From JABDMD01 sp965203475 (lineage in GTDB: Bacteria; Pseudomonadota; Gammaproteobacteria; UBA4575), in contig OZ241890.1 of assembly GCA_965203475.1 (NCBI GenBank), positions 248,001 to 312,000 of the forward strand: DNA of 64,000 nucleotides. The letters run 5' to 3'. Within the stretch, counting starts at the first letter, position 1, and each line of letters opens with the position of its first letter. Of this stretch, positions 8,660-16,868 are shown in pieces. The notes below the pieces were generated by a model. The model was not told where the DNA came from. It saw only the letters and a program-made list of their open reading frames with translations, and did no database searches. The translations under genes were made by a program, and so were the position numbers.

Positions 8660-9523
8660 ATGAATATTAAAATTATCTTAGGAGTTATCGCCGTACTAGT
8701 GATTGGCTTTTTGGCATTTACTTTTCAGGTGGATCAAAGAGAAACTGCAATTAAATTGAAATTTGGAAAAGTAGACATTGCAAATATTAAACCAGGTTTG
8801 CATTTCAAAGTTCCTGTAATGAATACGATTGAAAAATACGATAATCGTATTTTAACGTTAGATGTTCCACCTACAGAGTTTCCAACCAGCGAAAAGAAAT
8901 ATGTCATTGTAGATTTCTTTGCTAAGTGGCGAATTAAGGATGTAGAAAAATACTATCTTGCCACCAGTGGTATCGAGTCAAAAGCAAACCAACGTTTGGA
9001 ACTGATTTTAGTAGATGGTTTAAAAAATGAATTTGGCACACGCACCATTCAAGAAGTGGTGTCAGGTGAGCGTGCTGAAATCATGGATGTAATTCAGGTG
9101 CAATCGAATGTTGAAGCTAAGAAATTTGGAATAGAAGTAGTGGACGTTCGAGTGAGTAAAATTGATTTGCCAGAAAAAGTTAGTGAGTCAGTTTTCAAAA
9201 GAATGCGTGCTGAGAGAGACCGTGTTGCAAAAGATTTTCGCGCACGTGGCCAGGAACAAGCTGAAATTATTCGCGCTAAATCCGATAAGGAACGAACAGT
9301 AATTTTGGCCAATGCTTATAATGAAGCGGAACAGATTCGAGGAGACGGTGATGCACAGTCTGCAAAAATTTATGCAGATGCATTTTCTAGAAATGAAGAA
9401 TTTTATAGTTTTACGCGTAGTCTGAAAGCCTATATTAATACGTTTAATGCAAATGGAGATGTATTAATTATGCAACCCGATTCTGAATTTTTCCGTTACT
9501 TTAAACAATCAGAACAAAATTAA
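8660..9523 (+). CDS. hflC: HflC, subunit of the FtsH-associated HflKC complex
   Basis: 287 aa. N-terminal membrane anchor (about residues 4-22) followed by a band-7/SPFH domain (QVDQRETAIKLKFGKVD ... GLHFKVPVMNTIEKYDNRI) and the coiled-coil region with RAERDRVAKDFRARGQEQAE and GDGDAQSAKIYADAF. Pairs with HflK in the inner membrane. It starts two bases after the hflK stop, so the two subunits are translationally coupled. Confidence 0.97.
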   Translation: MNIKIILGVIAVLVIGFLAFTFQVDQRETAIKLKFGKVDIANIKPGLHFKVPVMNTIEKYDNRILTLDVPPTEFPTSEKKYVIVDFFAKWRIKDVEKYYLATSGIESKANQRLELILVDGLKNEFGTRTIQEVVSGERAEIMDVIQVQSNVEAKKFGIEVVDVRVSKIDLPEKVSESVFKRMRAERDRVAKDFRARGQEQAEIIRAKSDKERTVILANAYNEAEQIRGDGDAQSAKIYADAFSRNEEFYSFTRSLKAYINTFNANGDVLIMQPDSEFFRYFKQSEQN

Positions 9524-9552
9524 TTCCTACAATTTAAACCTAAAATAATACT

Positions 9553-9747
9553 ATGTGGGATAGTTTGCTAGTTGCGACTGCGCTAGTGCTTGTGCTGGAA
9601 GGAATCATTCCTTTTTTAGCGCCTGAAAAATTTCGACAGCTATTGATTCAATTATTGCAATTATCTGATCAAGCACTGCGAATGATAGGCTTGGCCTGTA
9701 TGACTTTGGGCATTATTCTGCTTTACGTTCTTAAGTTAATTAAATAG
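9553..9747 (+). CDS. DUF2065 (YjeT-like) small membrane protein
   Basis: 64 aa with two predicted membrane segments: about residues 4-22 (LLVATALVLVLEGIIPFLA) and 44-62 (LACMTLGIILLYVLKLI), with the DUF2065 core PEKFRQLLIQLLQLSDQALRMIGL between them. This small protein is commonly encoded between hflC and hisZ/purA in gammaproteobacteria. Its function is unknown; synteny suggests a link to HflKC/FtsH. The hisZ start follows 5 bp after the stop. Confidence 0.88.
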   Translation: MWDSLLVATALVLVLEGIIPFLAPEKFRQLLIQLLQLSDQALRMIGLACMTLGIILLYVLKLIK

Positions 9748-9752
9748 CTACT

Positions 9753-10931
9753 ATGGAAAATCAAGATCGCTGGTTATTACCGGAAGGCATTGAAGAGTCT
9801 TTGCCGGATGAGGCAGCATGGTTAGAGAAATATCGCCGATCACTTTTAGATATGTTCTCAACTTGGGGCTATGAATTAGTCATTACTCCTTTGATTGAAT
9901 ATTTAGATTCATTGCTGATAGGCCCTAGCGATGATCTTGATTTGCAAACGTTCAAGTTAACGGATCAATTAACAGGCAAAATGATGGGCGTACGTGCAGA
10001 TATGACGTCACAAGTGGCACGTATTGATGCGCACATGATGAAAAAAGAAGTGCCCACCCGTTTTTGTTATTTGGGTACTGTATTACACACTCGTCCAAGT
10101 GGCCGCGATTTATCTCGCAGCCCTTTGCAAATTGGTGCGGAATTATATGGTCATGCAGGGATCGATAGTGACTTAGAAGTAATATGTTTAATGCTTGAAG
10201 CATTGAACTGTGTTGGCATGAAAGACATTTGCCTTGATTTAGGGCACGTTGAAATATTTTCTAATCTAGTTTCTCAAGTAGGGTTGGATGCGAATCAAAA
10301 AAACCAAATGCAATCATTATTGCAACAAAAATCATTACCAGAGTATGAACAGTTGATTTCAAGTTTTTCTCTCTCAAAGGATTGGCATGAAACATTTATG
10401 GCTTTAGCTGATTTGAATGGAGATGAAAGTGTTATTGATTCGGCCAGGAAAACACTACAAGGTCGGGCGAATGTTGGTGAATATATTGAATATGTAGAAA
10501 TGCTTTCAAATAGAGTTAAAGAGCGATATGTCGATGTGCAAATGCATTTTGATTTTGGAGCTTTGAGTGGATACCACTATCAAAATGGTGCGGTATTTGC
10601 AGCTTATGTTGCGGGTCAAGGTGGAGAGATTGCGCGTGGCGGTCGTTATGATGCGATTGGAGAAGTGTTTGGACGTTCACGGCCTGCCACAGGATTTAGC
10701 ATGGACTTAAAAGCGCTTGCAAAAATATCTGATGCAAATCAAGAAGCGATCAGTGCAATTTTTGCACCCTGTGAAAATGATTCTGAATTACAAAATACAA
10801 TTTCGCAATTACGTAATCAAGGTGAGCGGGTAATCGTCGAATTATCGGGGCAATATGGTTCTGCAAACGAGATGCAGTGTAATCGAGTTTTAGTTAAAGA
10901 AAATCAAAAATGGATAGTTAAGGAAGTTTAA
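9753..10931 (+). CDS. hisZ: HisZ, regulatory subunit of ATP phosphoribosyltransferase
   Basis: 392 aa. Resembles class II histidyl-tRNA synthetase: WLLPEGIEESLPDEAAWLEKYR, motif-2-like FCYLGTVLHTRPSGRDLSRSP, and GRYDAIGEVFGRSRPATGF near the end. The C-terminal anticodon-binding domain is absent and the length is that of HisZ, not HisS (~420-430). HisZ has no aminoacylation activity; it binds the short form of HisG and makes it active and histidine-sensitive. Its presence predicts a short-form HisG elsewhere in the genome. Position between DUF2065 and purA is standard in non-enteric gammaproteobacteria. Confidence 0.93.
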   Translation: MENQDRWLLPEGIEESLPDEAAWLEKYRRSLLDMFSTWGYELVITPLIEYLDSLLIGPSDDLDLQTFKLTDQLTGKMMGVRADMTSQVARIDAHMMKKEVPTRFCYLGTVLHTRPSGRDLSRSPLQIGAELYGHAGIDSDLEVICLMLEALNCVGMKDICLDLGHVEIFSNLVSQVGLDANQKNQMQSLLQQKSLPEYEQLISSFSLSKDWHETFMALADLNGDESVIDSARKTLQGRANVGEYIEYVEMLSNRVKERYVDVQMHFDFGALSGYHYQNGAVFAAYVAGQGGEIARGGRYDAIGEVFGRSRPATGFSMDLKALAKISDANQEAISAIFAPCENDSELQNTISQLRNQGERVIVELSGQYGSANEMQCNRVLVKENQKWIVKEV

Positions 10932-10936
10932 ATTAA

Positions 10937-12226
10937 ATGGCAAATTCTGTAGTTATTTTAGGCACCCAATGGGGTGATGAAGGTAAGGGGAAAATTGTAG
11001 ATATGCTCACCGAGCAAGCCGATGCCGTGGTGCGTTTTCAAGGTGGTCATAATGCCGGGCATACAATTGTTGTTAACGATCAACAAACCATTTTGCATTT
11101 AGTACCTTCTGGTGTGTTACGAGAGAACGTCGAGTGTTTAATTGGAAATGGTGTTGTGTTAGCGCCAGATGCCTTGCATGAAGAAATAGAAATGCTGAAA
11201 AAGCAAGGTGTGCCAGTTACAGAACGATTACGTATTTCACCGGCTTGTCCTTTAATTTTGCCTTACCATATTTTATTAGACCAAGCCCGTGAAAAGGCAC
11301 GTGGTAAATCTGCAATTGGAACTACTGGACGCGGCATTGGACCGGCTTACGAAGATAAAGTATCTAGGCGTGGTTTACGAGTTGCTGATTTGTTCAATGA
11401 GCAATATTGCAATGAACGTTTAGAGAGTATTCTTGATTATCATAACTATGTATTAAGAGAATATTTTAAATTTAAAGCATGTAATCTTGATGAGGTAAAG
11501 ACATTGTGTCGGCAGTATGCAGAATTGTTAGAGCCTTATGTAACCGATATATCTGCAAAAATTTACCAGCTACGCTCACAAAAAAAGAAAATTCTATTCG
11601 AAGGTGCGCAAGGCACATTGTTAGATATTGATCATGGTACCTATCCTTATGTAACGTCATCTAACACAACGGCCGGTGGAGTTTGCTCAGGTAGCGGCAC
11701 AGGTCCTGCCAGTATTGATTATGTGCTTGGAATTGTTAAAGCTTATACTACTCGCGTGGGCGGTGGGCCATTCCCAACAGAATTGTTTGATGATGTAGGG
11801 GCACAAATTGCTGATCGCGGGAAAGAGTTTGGCGCAACTACGGGTCGAGCTAGACGTTGTGGTTGGCTAGATGTTGTGGCACTGCGCCGTGCCATGCAAA
11901 TTAATAGTGTAACCGGATTATGTATCACCAAACTCGATGTACTTGATGGATTACAAACATTAAAGATTTGTACGAAATATATGCATCAAGGAAATGCATT
12001 AGATCTATCACCCATGGATGGTGGTGCTTTTGATGAATGCGAGCCGCATTATGAAGAACATGAAGGTTGGCAGGATTCTACGGTGGGTGCTACATCATTT
12101 GATCAATTACCACTTCAGGCGCAAAACTATCTACAACGAATCCAGGAACTTTTAGAAGTGCCAATTGATATCATATCCACTGGACCTGAACGTTCACAAA
12201 ACATTATTCTTAATTCGATTTTTTAA
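10937..12226 (+). CDS. purA: Adenylosuccinate synthetase PurA
   Basis: 429 aa, full length. Condenses IMP with aspartate using GTP, the first committed step from IMP to AMP. GTP-binding motif TQWGDEGKGKIVD at the N terminus with the catalytic Asp, followed by FQGGHNAGHTIV (catalytic His), the IMP-binding GTTGRGIGPAYEDK, and TRVGGGPFPTEL and TTGRARRCGWLD. It starts 5 bp after hisZ, closing the mutL-purA transcription unit. The downstream gene is convergent with a 2-bp gap and no visible hairpin terminator. Confidence 0.98.
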   Translation: MANSVVILGTQWGDEGKGKIVDMLTEQADAVVRFQGGHNAGHTIVVNDQQTILHLVPSGVLRENVECLIGNGVVLAPDALHEEIEMLKKQGVPVTERLRISPACPLILPYHILLDQAREKARGKSAIGTTGRGIGPAYEDKVSRRGLRVADLFNEQYCNERLESILDYHNYVLREYFKFKACNLDEVKTLCRQYAELLEPYVTDISAKIYQLRSQKKKILFEGAQGTLLDIDHGTYPYVTSSNTTAGGVCSGSGTGPASIDYVLGIVKAYTTRVGGGPFPTELFDDVGAQIADRGKEFGATTGRARRCGWLDVVALRRAMQINSVTGLCITKLDVLDGLQTLKICTKYMHQGNALDLSPMDGGAFDECEPHYEEHEGWQDSTVGATSFDQLPLQAQNYLQRIQELLEVPIDIISTGPERSQNIILNSIF

Positions 12227-12228
12227 TA

Positions 12229-12744
12229 TTAGTTGAATGGATAGGAATTTATAAGATACCAGGAAGGTATCTCACCCGTTGTATTGTAAATATCTAGACG
12301 ACTACAGGTTAAAGGGTTCGGGTATTTATTATCACATTCCATTTTTAATTTTTCTTTTTTAGCCTCTGAAATGTTTCCATACAGCAAACTTAAATGTGGT
12401 AAATACTGTTGATGATTAAGTTGCAGTAATTCCACAGATTGTGAATATAATGTATTTAACTTTTCACTTAACACCGCATCTATAAAAAAAGCTTTATAGA
12501 ATTCTTCTGTATAGCAAATCTCTGTAAAAGAAATTTCAAATACAACTGATTTTGATGTAATCGATTCACATGCCGACTCGATTAATTCTAAAGGTTTCGA
12601 GATTCCAGCAATCAAGGTGATATGTGGAGGAAATACTTTGGTTTGGTTGCGGTGTGCTAGCTCAGAAATTATTTGTGTGTAATCATCCAGTTGTGATTGT
12701 TCAGGTCGTAACCACAGCGAATATTTCACTTCATCATTAGACAT
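12229..12744 (-). CDS. 2H phosphoesterase (cyclic phosphodiesterase / RNA ligase-like)
   Basis: 171 aa. Two HxT/S-L motifs, His41 in PPHITLIAG and His117 in LPHLSLLYG, 76 residues apart, are the diagnostic catalytic pair of the 2H superfamily. The spacing and the preceding KYSLWLRPE strand resemble the small cyclic-phosphodiesterase (CPDase) branch, which opens ADP-ribose 1'',2''-cyclic phosphate or RNA 2',3'-cyclic ends. The substrate cannot be told from sequence. No RNA ligase or tRNA-splicing gene is adjacent. It is separated from the next gene by about 240 bp in which I see nothing. Confidence 0.82.
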   Translation of the reverse strand: MSNDEVKYSLWLRPEQSQLDDYTQIISELAHRNQTKVFPPHITLIAGISKPLELIESACESITSKSVVFEISFTEICYTEEFYKAFFIDAVLSEKLNTLYSQSVELLQLNHQQYLPHLSLLYGNISEAKKEKLKMECDNKYPNPLTCSRLDIYNTTGEIPSWYLINSYPFN

Positions 12745-12988
12745 ATGGATAATTTAAAAAGGTTGAAAAAATCAAATTTTATTCATTCTAGCAAATTCAA
12801 TTATGCTATTTATTACAAGAGCTTATAAGATGATTTATTTGTTTCTATGCGCTTTTGAAACTTTCTTGAGTCCTCTGAGTCATATTTTTAAACCATGAAA
12901 ACAAAATTTCTTTCTTTATTTATGTAAACCAAGTATTCAGTCAAACGTTATTGTGATTATTAAGCACAAATCCGTGGAGGGATTAACC

Positions 12989-13456
12989 ATGTATAAGCAT
13001 ATCGTACTGTCCGTAATTATTATGACGAGTTTACTTGTAAGTGGCTGCGCTACTTACCATACACCTACCCGTGAAACACAAGGCACAGTGGCTGGTGGTG
13101 TGATTGGGGGTCTATTAGGCTCAACCATCGGAGATGGAAGAGGGCAAGTTTGGGCCGCCGCCGCCGGTACTTTGATTGGCGCATTGGCCGGTGCACATGT
13201 GGGACGCCAACTGGATGAGTTGGATCGTTATCGTGCCGGGCAAACATTGGAAACCGCGCGTACGGGTTCCACCAAAGGATGGGTGAATCCTGATTCGGGA
13301 ACTGAATATTCCGTTACGCCCACACGCACGTATGATTCGGGTCACGGTACACCATGTCGTGAATTTACGATGGATGCCAGCATAGGTGGAGAAACCGAAC
13401 AAATTTATGGAACTGCCTGTAGGCAGGCGGATGGAAGTTGGAAGATGAGTGCTTAA
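12989..13456 (+). CDS. Glycine-zipper 2TM lipoprotein
   Basis: 155 aa from the ATG at 12989, which has a perfect GGAGG ribosome site 8 nt upstream; the earlier in-frame start at 12953 lacks one and would bury the signal peptide. A lipoprotein signal ends at LVSGC (Cys20). Residues about 30-70 form a glycine zipper (GTVAGGVIGGLLGSTIG ... WAAAAGTLIGALAGAHVG), as in the 2TM glycine-zipper family (17-kDa antigen / SlyB-like). The C terminus has the family's RTYDSGHGTPCREFT motif and a second conserved cysteine (YGTACRQ). Probably an outer-membrane lipoprotein affecting envelope integrity. A strong terminator follows. Confidence 0.9.
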   Translation: MYKHIVLSVIIMTSLLVSGCATYHTPTRETQGTVAGGVIGGLLGSTIGDGRGQVWAAAAGTLIGALAGAHVGRQLDELDRYRAGQTLETARTGSTKGWVNPDSGTEYSVTPTRTYDSGHGTPCREFTMDASIGGETEQIYGTACRQADGSWKMSA

Positions 13457-13494
13457 CCGAAGTTAGTAAATCGAAAGATTTATTTACAAGTACT

Positions 13495-13522
13495 AAAAAG
13501 CCCTGTTTTGCAGGGCTTTTTT
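13495..13522. terminator. Bidirectional intrinsic terminator
   Basis: AAAAAGCCCTG at 13495-13505 pairs perfectly with CAGGGCTTTTT at 13511-13521 across a 5-nt loop, with an A run before and a T run after. It serves the glycine-zipper gene on the plus strand and the end of the chemosensory operon on the minus strand, whose stop codon overlaps its right edge. Confidence 0.93.
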
Positions 13523-16500
13523 AATTTACAACGACTAACTTATTTACAACCTCTAATAGTAGATCTTCATCGTAAGGTTTGATGATGTATTCGTTTACAC
13601 CAATACGCATTGCTTCTTTTTTATGTTTATCAGTAGCACGCGATGTAATCATTATGATAGGCACTTCTTTAGTGATCTCATTAGAGCGCAGGTGATCAGT
13701 AAGCTCTAATCCATTCATACGTGGCATTTCTAAGTCCGTTATTACGATGGTCGGAATATGTTTTTGAATTTTATCTATAGCGTCTACACCATCGATGGAT
13801 GTTTCGACATTAAATCCAAGATCTCCCATAAATTGGGCTAATGATTTGCGTGTACTGATTGCATCTTCAACTATCAATACAGATTGTCGATGCAAGTCTG
13901 CAGTCGGTTGTTGTTTTTGGCGAATCGCCACTTTCGGATCTGGAATACTAATGATGTCCAGCATATCTAACACAGATGTAACACTACCATCACCCAAAAT
14001 TGTGGTGCCCAGTAAACCAGACATCTTAGGAATAAACCGGCTAAAGGGTTTCACTACGACTTCTCGAGAATCTAAAATTTTGTCAATGTAAATTGCGTGT
14101 TTCTTGTTAAATTCGTCTTGAATAATTAAAACGGCTTGGCTTGGGTCTTCCGCAGTGTAGTCTTGTTCTCCGACTAGTAAACTTTGAAAATCAAAAATTG
14201 GATACTTGTCTTGCTTGTAAGCAAAATAAGCAGTGTCATCATCTTTAATCATTGAACCAGCACCTGGGTGTAATATTTCTTCAATGCCGCGATTTGACAC
14301 TGCAAAAGTAGTATCTGCACAAGAAATTAATAGCGCCTGAATAGAGTGGAAGGTAGTTGGAATTGTAAGTGCAACTTTTACACCTTGACCATATTCAGAA
14401 TCCATTGAAATTGAACCCTTCATGTCACGAATTTCTTGGAATACCACATCTAAACCTACGCCACGACCCGATAACTGAGAAACTTCATCTTTCGTTGAAA
14501 AGCCGTGTTGTAAAATAATTTTTATAGCATCGTCTTTTCTAAAGTCTGTATTTTCTTCAATTAATTTTTTATCAATTGATTTAGCTTGAATGCGATCAAT
14601 GTCAAGTCCATGTCCGTCATCTTTACAGGTTACATGAATTAATTTTCCTTCTTTCTGGAAACTAAGTATTACAGAGCCAACAGCAGATTTACCCTGTTGT
14701 TCACGCTCCTCTGAAGCTTCAATTCCATGGTCGATTGCATTTCGTAATAAATGCATTAAGGGGTTTACAAGTTGATTTAAGATTTCACTGTCAATTAATG
14801 TATCTTCACCTTCTATTACCAGTTGCGCACTTTTGCCTGATAATTTGCAAGCCTGTTTGACACTGCGTTTCAATCTTTGTGCAATCGATTTCACAGGAAC
14901 CATTCTTGTACGTAGTACGGCCTCCTGATTTTCTACCAAAATGTTACCTTGGCTTGCAGATAAGTTATTAAGCTTTAATAACGTATCTTCTATATTCATT
15001 AGGAACTCATTAGCATCCGCAGATGCTTCAATTAGCAGGTTTGCATAGGTATTGAGTTCGTTGAATTGATCCATTTCGAGAGGGTCAAATTTGCTCGCTT
15101 TATTTTGAGAATTAAATAATGAAGAAAATCCTCGAATCTCGATTAAATGTTCAAGTTCTTGAACGAGATTTTTAATTTTGTTGTTGTTTGATCGTAATTG
15201 CTTTGTCGTATCCATGGAGCGTGAAATGAATTCCTGAATCTGTGCATTTGAAATAATATTTTCACCAGCTCGCTTTAATAGATCATCAATAAGGTTTGTT
15301 GGGACACGTAGTGAATGTTCTGGTGCAACTGTTTCATTCGTATCTTGAGAGGCAACAACTTCTTTACTTGCTGTCTCTTCATCTGGGGTTTCAACGATTT
15401 CTTGTGCTTCTTCTAAATCATCTTTTTCAGTTGGTATACCTTCTTCATCAATTCTGTTGGCCCAGTTTAAGACTTCTTGAAATACGCTAATGGCTTCAGC
15501 AGGTGCAGAACCAATACCGTGTAGAAACTCGGACATTTCTTCTAAGCATTCTGCAGCATTTTCAATTACTGCATGCAAGCCTTTGTTAGGTTTGGATTGC
15601 GCTTTTAATAATGCTTCAAGTATGTCTTCAAGGTTGTGGGTTAAGTTAGCAAGCCCAATAATTCCCACCGTATTACCCGCACCTTTTAAAGTATGTGCAA
15701 TTCGTTTTGATACTTCTAGCTGATTGATAAAATCGGCTTGTCTTAAATTTTGTACAGCAAGTGAAAATTCTTCAGTTTGTTGCGGTAAATCTTGCAACAA
15801 ACTATTAAATAACTCATCAGGTACATCATTTGGAACTTCTAAGCTAATATTTTCAGTTGTGGCTTCTCGCAAACGTTCAAATTTTTGATCACTATCAACT
15901 TCAATTGCTGAGTCATTGAATGCGTTTTCGATTTTTTTCTTTTCAACATCATTCAGTTCAATGGGCCAGCTGTCTAAAAATAAATACTCTAATATCGCTT
16001 GTATATAGTCTCCATCTTTTGGAGAGATCAAGTAAGCTTGGATAAGATCTGGCCAAATTAAAAATTGTTCGTGAAGTAGAGCTAAATTTTTAGGATTATT
16101 TTCTTTTATATATTCAAGGTTATCTTGTAATTTCTTGCAGAAATATTTTAATCCTTTCAGCCCAACCATCTCCGTAGCCGAACCAATACGATCAAGCTGA
16201 TCAATTTGTATTTCTATTTCATCCATTAAATGTGCAACGTCGGTACTATGAGTTTCGACGACATTCGTTAAACGTTCATTATGTGTTTCTTGAATTTCTA
16301 AAATCTCTGCATTGATTAAATCTAGGAATTCCCTTTGTTCTTCTGTTAAATTTTCGTGCTGATTTGATTTCGCATCATCATCTGAAATTGCAGGTAGAGA
16401 GGCCGATGTGGAAAGGGCAATCTCGTCAATTAATGTATCCATTTGTTCGGTTGTGACACCGGTGTCATTTGGGTTACCTGGAGTAGGCCACTCATCATCA

Positions 16501-16841
16501 TTGAGAAATTCGTCCAATCCTGCTTTTGCTTCAGGATCTTCTCGATTGGAAATGAATTCCGCCATATACATGGGCCAGGCACACAACAATTCAGCCTGTG
16601 TTGGGCTCGCAGTCATTTCTTGGAATAAAACAAGGTAGGTTTGAAATTGTGCACAAAGCGTTTCAATTTCTTCATCTTTGGCACTATTCGCATGTTCTCT
16701 AATTTGATTTGCGGCTAAATCAAATTCAAGTAAGAGAACATCTAGCTGTTCAATGGCTTGATCAGATTCTTCTGACCATTGTTGAATTACAGCATTAAGA
16801 GCATTTAAATGCTCTAAATACTTTGCATTTTGTTCTTCCAT
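13521..16841 (-). CDS. pilL: PilL/ChpA-type hybrid chemotaxis histidine kinase
   Basis: 1106 aa. Order of parts: a duplicated FimL/ChpA-like N-terminal module without phospho-histidine (about 10-140 and 175-310; both contain a WP-x(6)-YL/FIS ... L-x-EFL/YLF-x-D-x-WP pattern), one true HPt domain with His383 in AHTLKGAGN, a dimerisation helix pair (about 515-650), the ATPase domain (N box HLLRNAIDHG 697-706, DDGHGLD 741-747, GRGVGLDVV 792-800), a CheW-like domain (about 830-965) and a C-terminal receiver with Asp1036 in VITDLEMP. It is the sensor kinase that controls type IV pilus twitching. Far fewer HPt domains than ChpA of Pseudomonas aeruginosa. Last gene of the pil chemosensory operon. 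Confidence 0.93.
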   Translation of the reverse strand: MEEQNAKYLEHLNALNAVIQQWSEESDQAIEQLDVLLLEFDLAANQIREHANSAKDEEIETLCAQFQTYLVLFQEMTASPTQAELLCAWPMYMAEFISNREDPEAKAGLDEFLNDDEWPTPGNPNDTGVTTEQMDTLIDEIALSTSASLPAISDDDAKSNQHENLTEEQREFLDLINAEILEIQETHNERLTNVVETHSTDVAHLMDEIEIQIDQLDRIGSATEMVGLKGLKYFCKKLQDNLEYIKENNPKNLALLHEQFLIWPDLIQAYLISPKDGDYIQAILEYLFLDSWPIELNDVEKKKIENAFNDSAIEVDSDQKFERLREATTENISLEVPNDVPDELFNSLLQDLPQQTEEFSLAVQNLRQADFINQLEVSKRIAHTLKGAGNTVGIIGLANLTHNLEDILEALLKAQSKPNKGLHAVIENAAECLEEMSEFLHGIGSAPAEAISVFQEVLNWANRIDEEGIPTEKDDLEEAQEIVETPDEETASKEVVASQDTNETVAPEHSLRVPTNLIDDLLKRAGENIISNAQIQEFISRSMDTTKQLRSNNNKIKNLVQELEHLIEIRGFSSLFNSQNKASKFDPLEMDQFNELNTYANLLIEASADANEFLMNIEDTLLKLNNLSASQGNILVENQEAVLRTRMVPVKSIAQRLKRSVKQACKLSGKSAQLVIEGEDTLIDSEILNQLVNPLMHLLRNAIDHGIEASEEREQQGKSAVGSVILSFQKEGKLIHVTCKDDGHGLDIDRIQAKSIDKKLIEENTDFRKDDAIKIILQHGFSTKDEVSQLSGRGVGLDVVFQEIRDMKGSISMDSEYGQGVKVALTIPTTFHSIQALLISCADTTFAVSNRGIEEILHPGAGSMIKDDDTAYFAYKQDKYPIFDFQSLLVGEQDYTAEDPSQAVLIIQDEFNKKHAIYIDKILDSREVVVKPFSRFIPKMSGLLGTTILGDGSVTSVLDMLDIISIPDPKVAIRQKQQPTADLHRQSVLIVEDAISTRKSLAQFMGDLGFNVETSIDGVDAIDKIQKHIPTIVITDLEMPRMNGLELTDHLRSNEITKEVPIIMITSRATDKHKKEAMRIGVNEYIIKPYDEDLLLEVVNKLVVVN

Positions 16842-16868
16842 TGGCTGGGTTCTTACGTGAAAGCAGGA

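Noticed and set aside
9753..10931. Second histidyl-tRNA synthetase
   Set aside because: The C-terminal anticodon-binding domain is missing and the length and place between hflC and purA fit HisZ.
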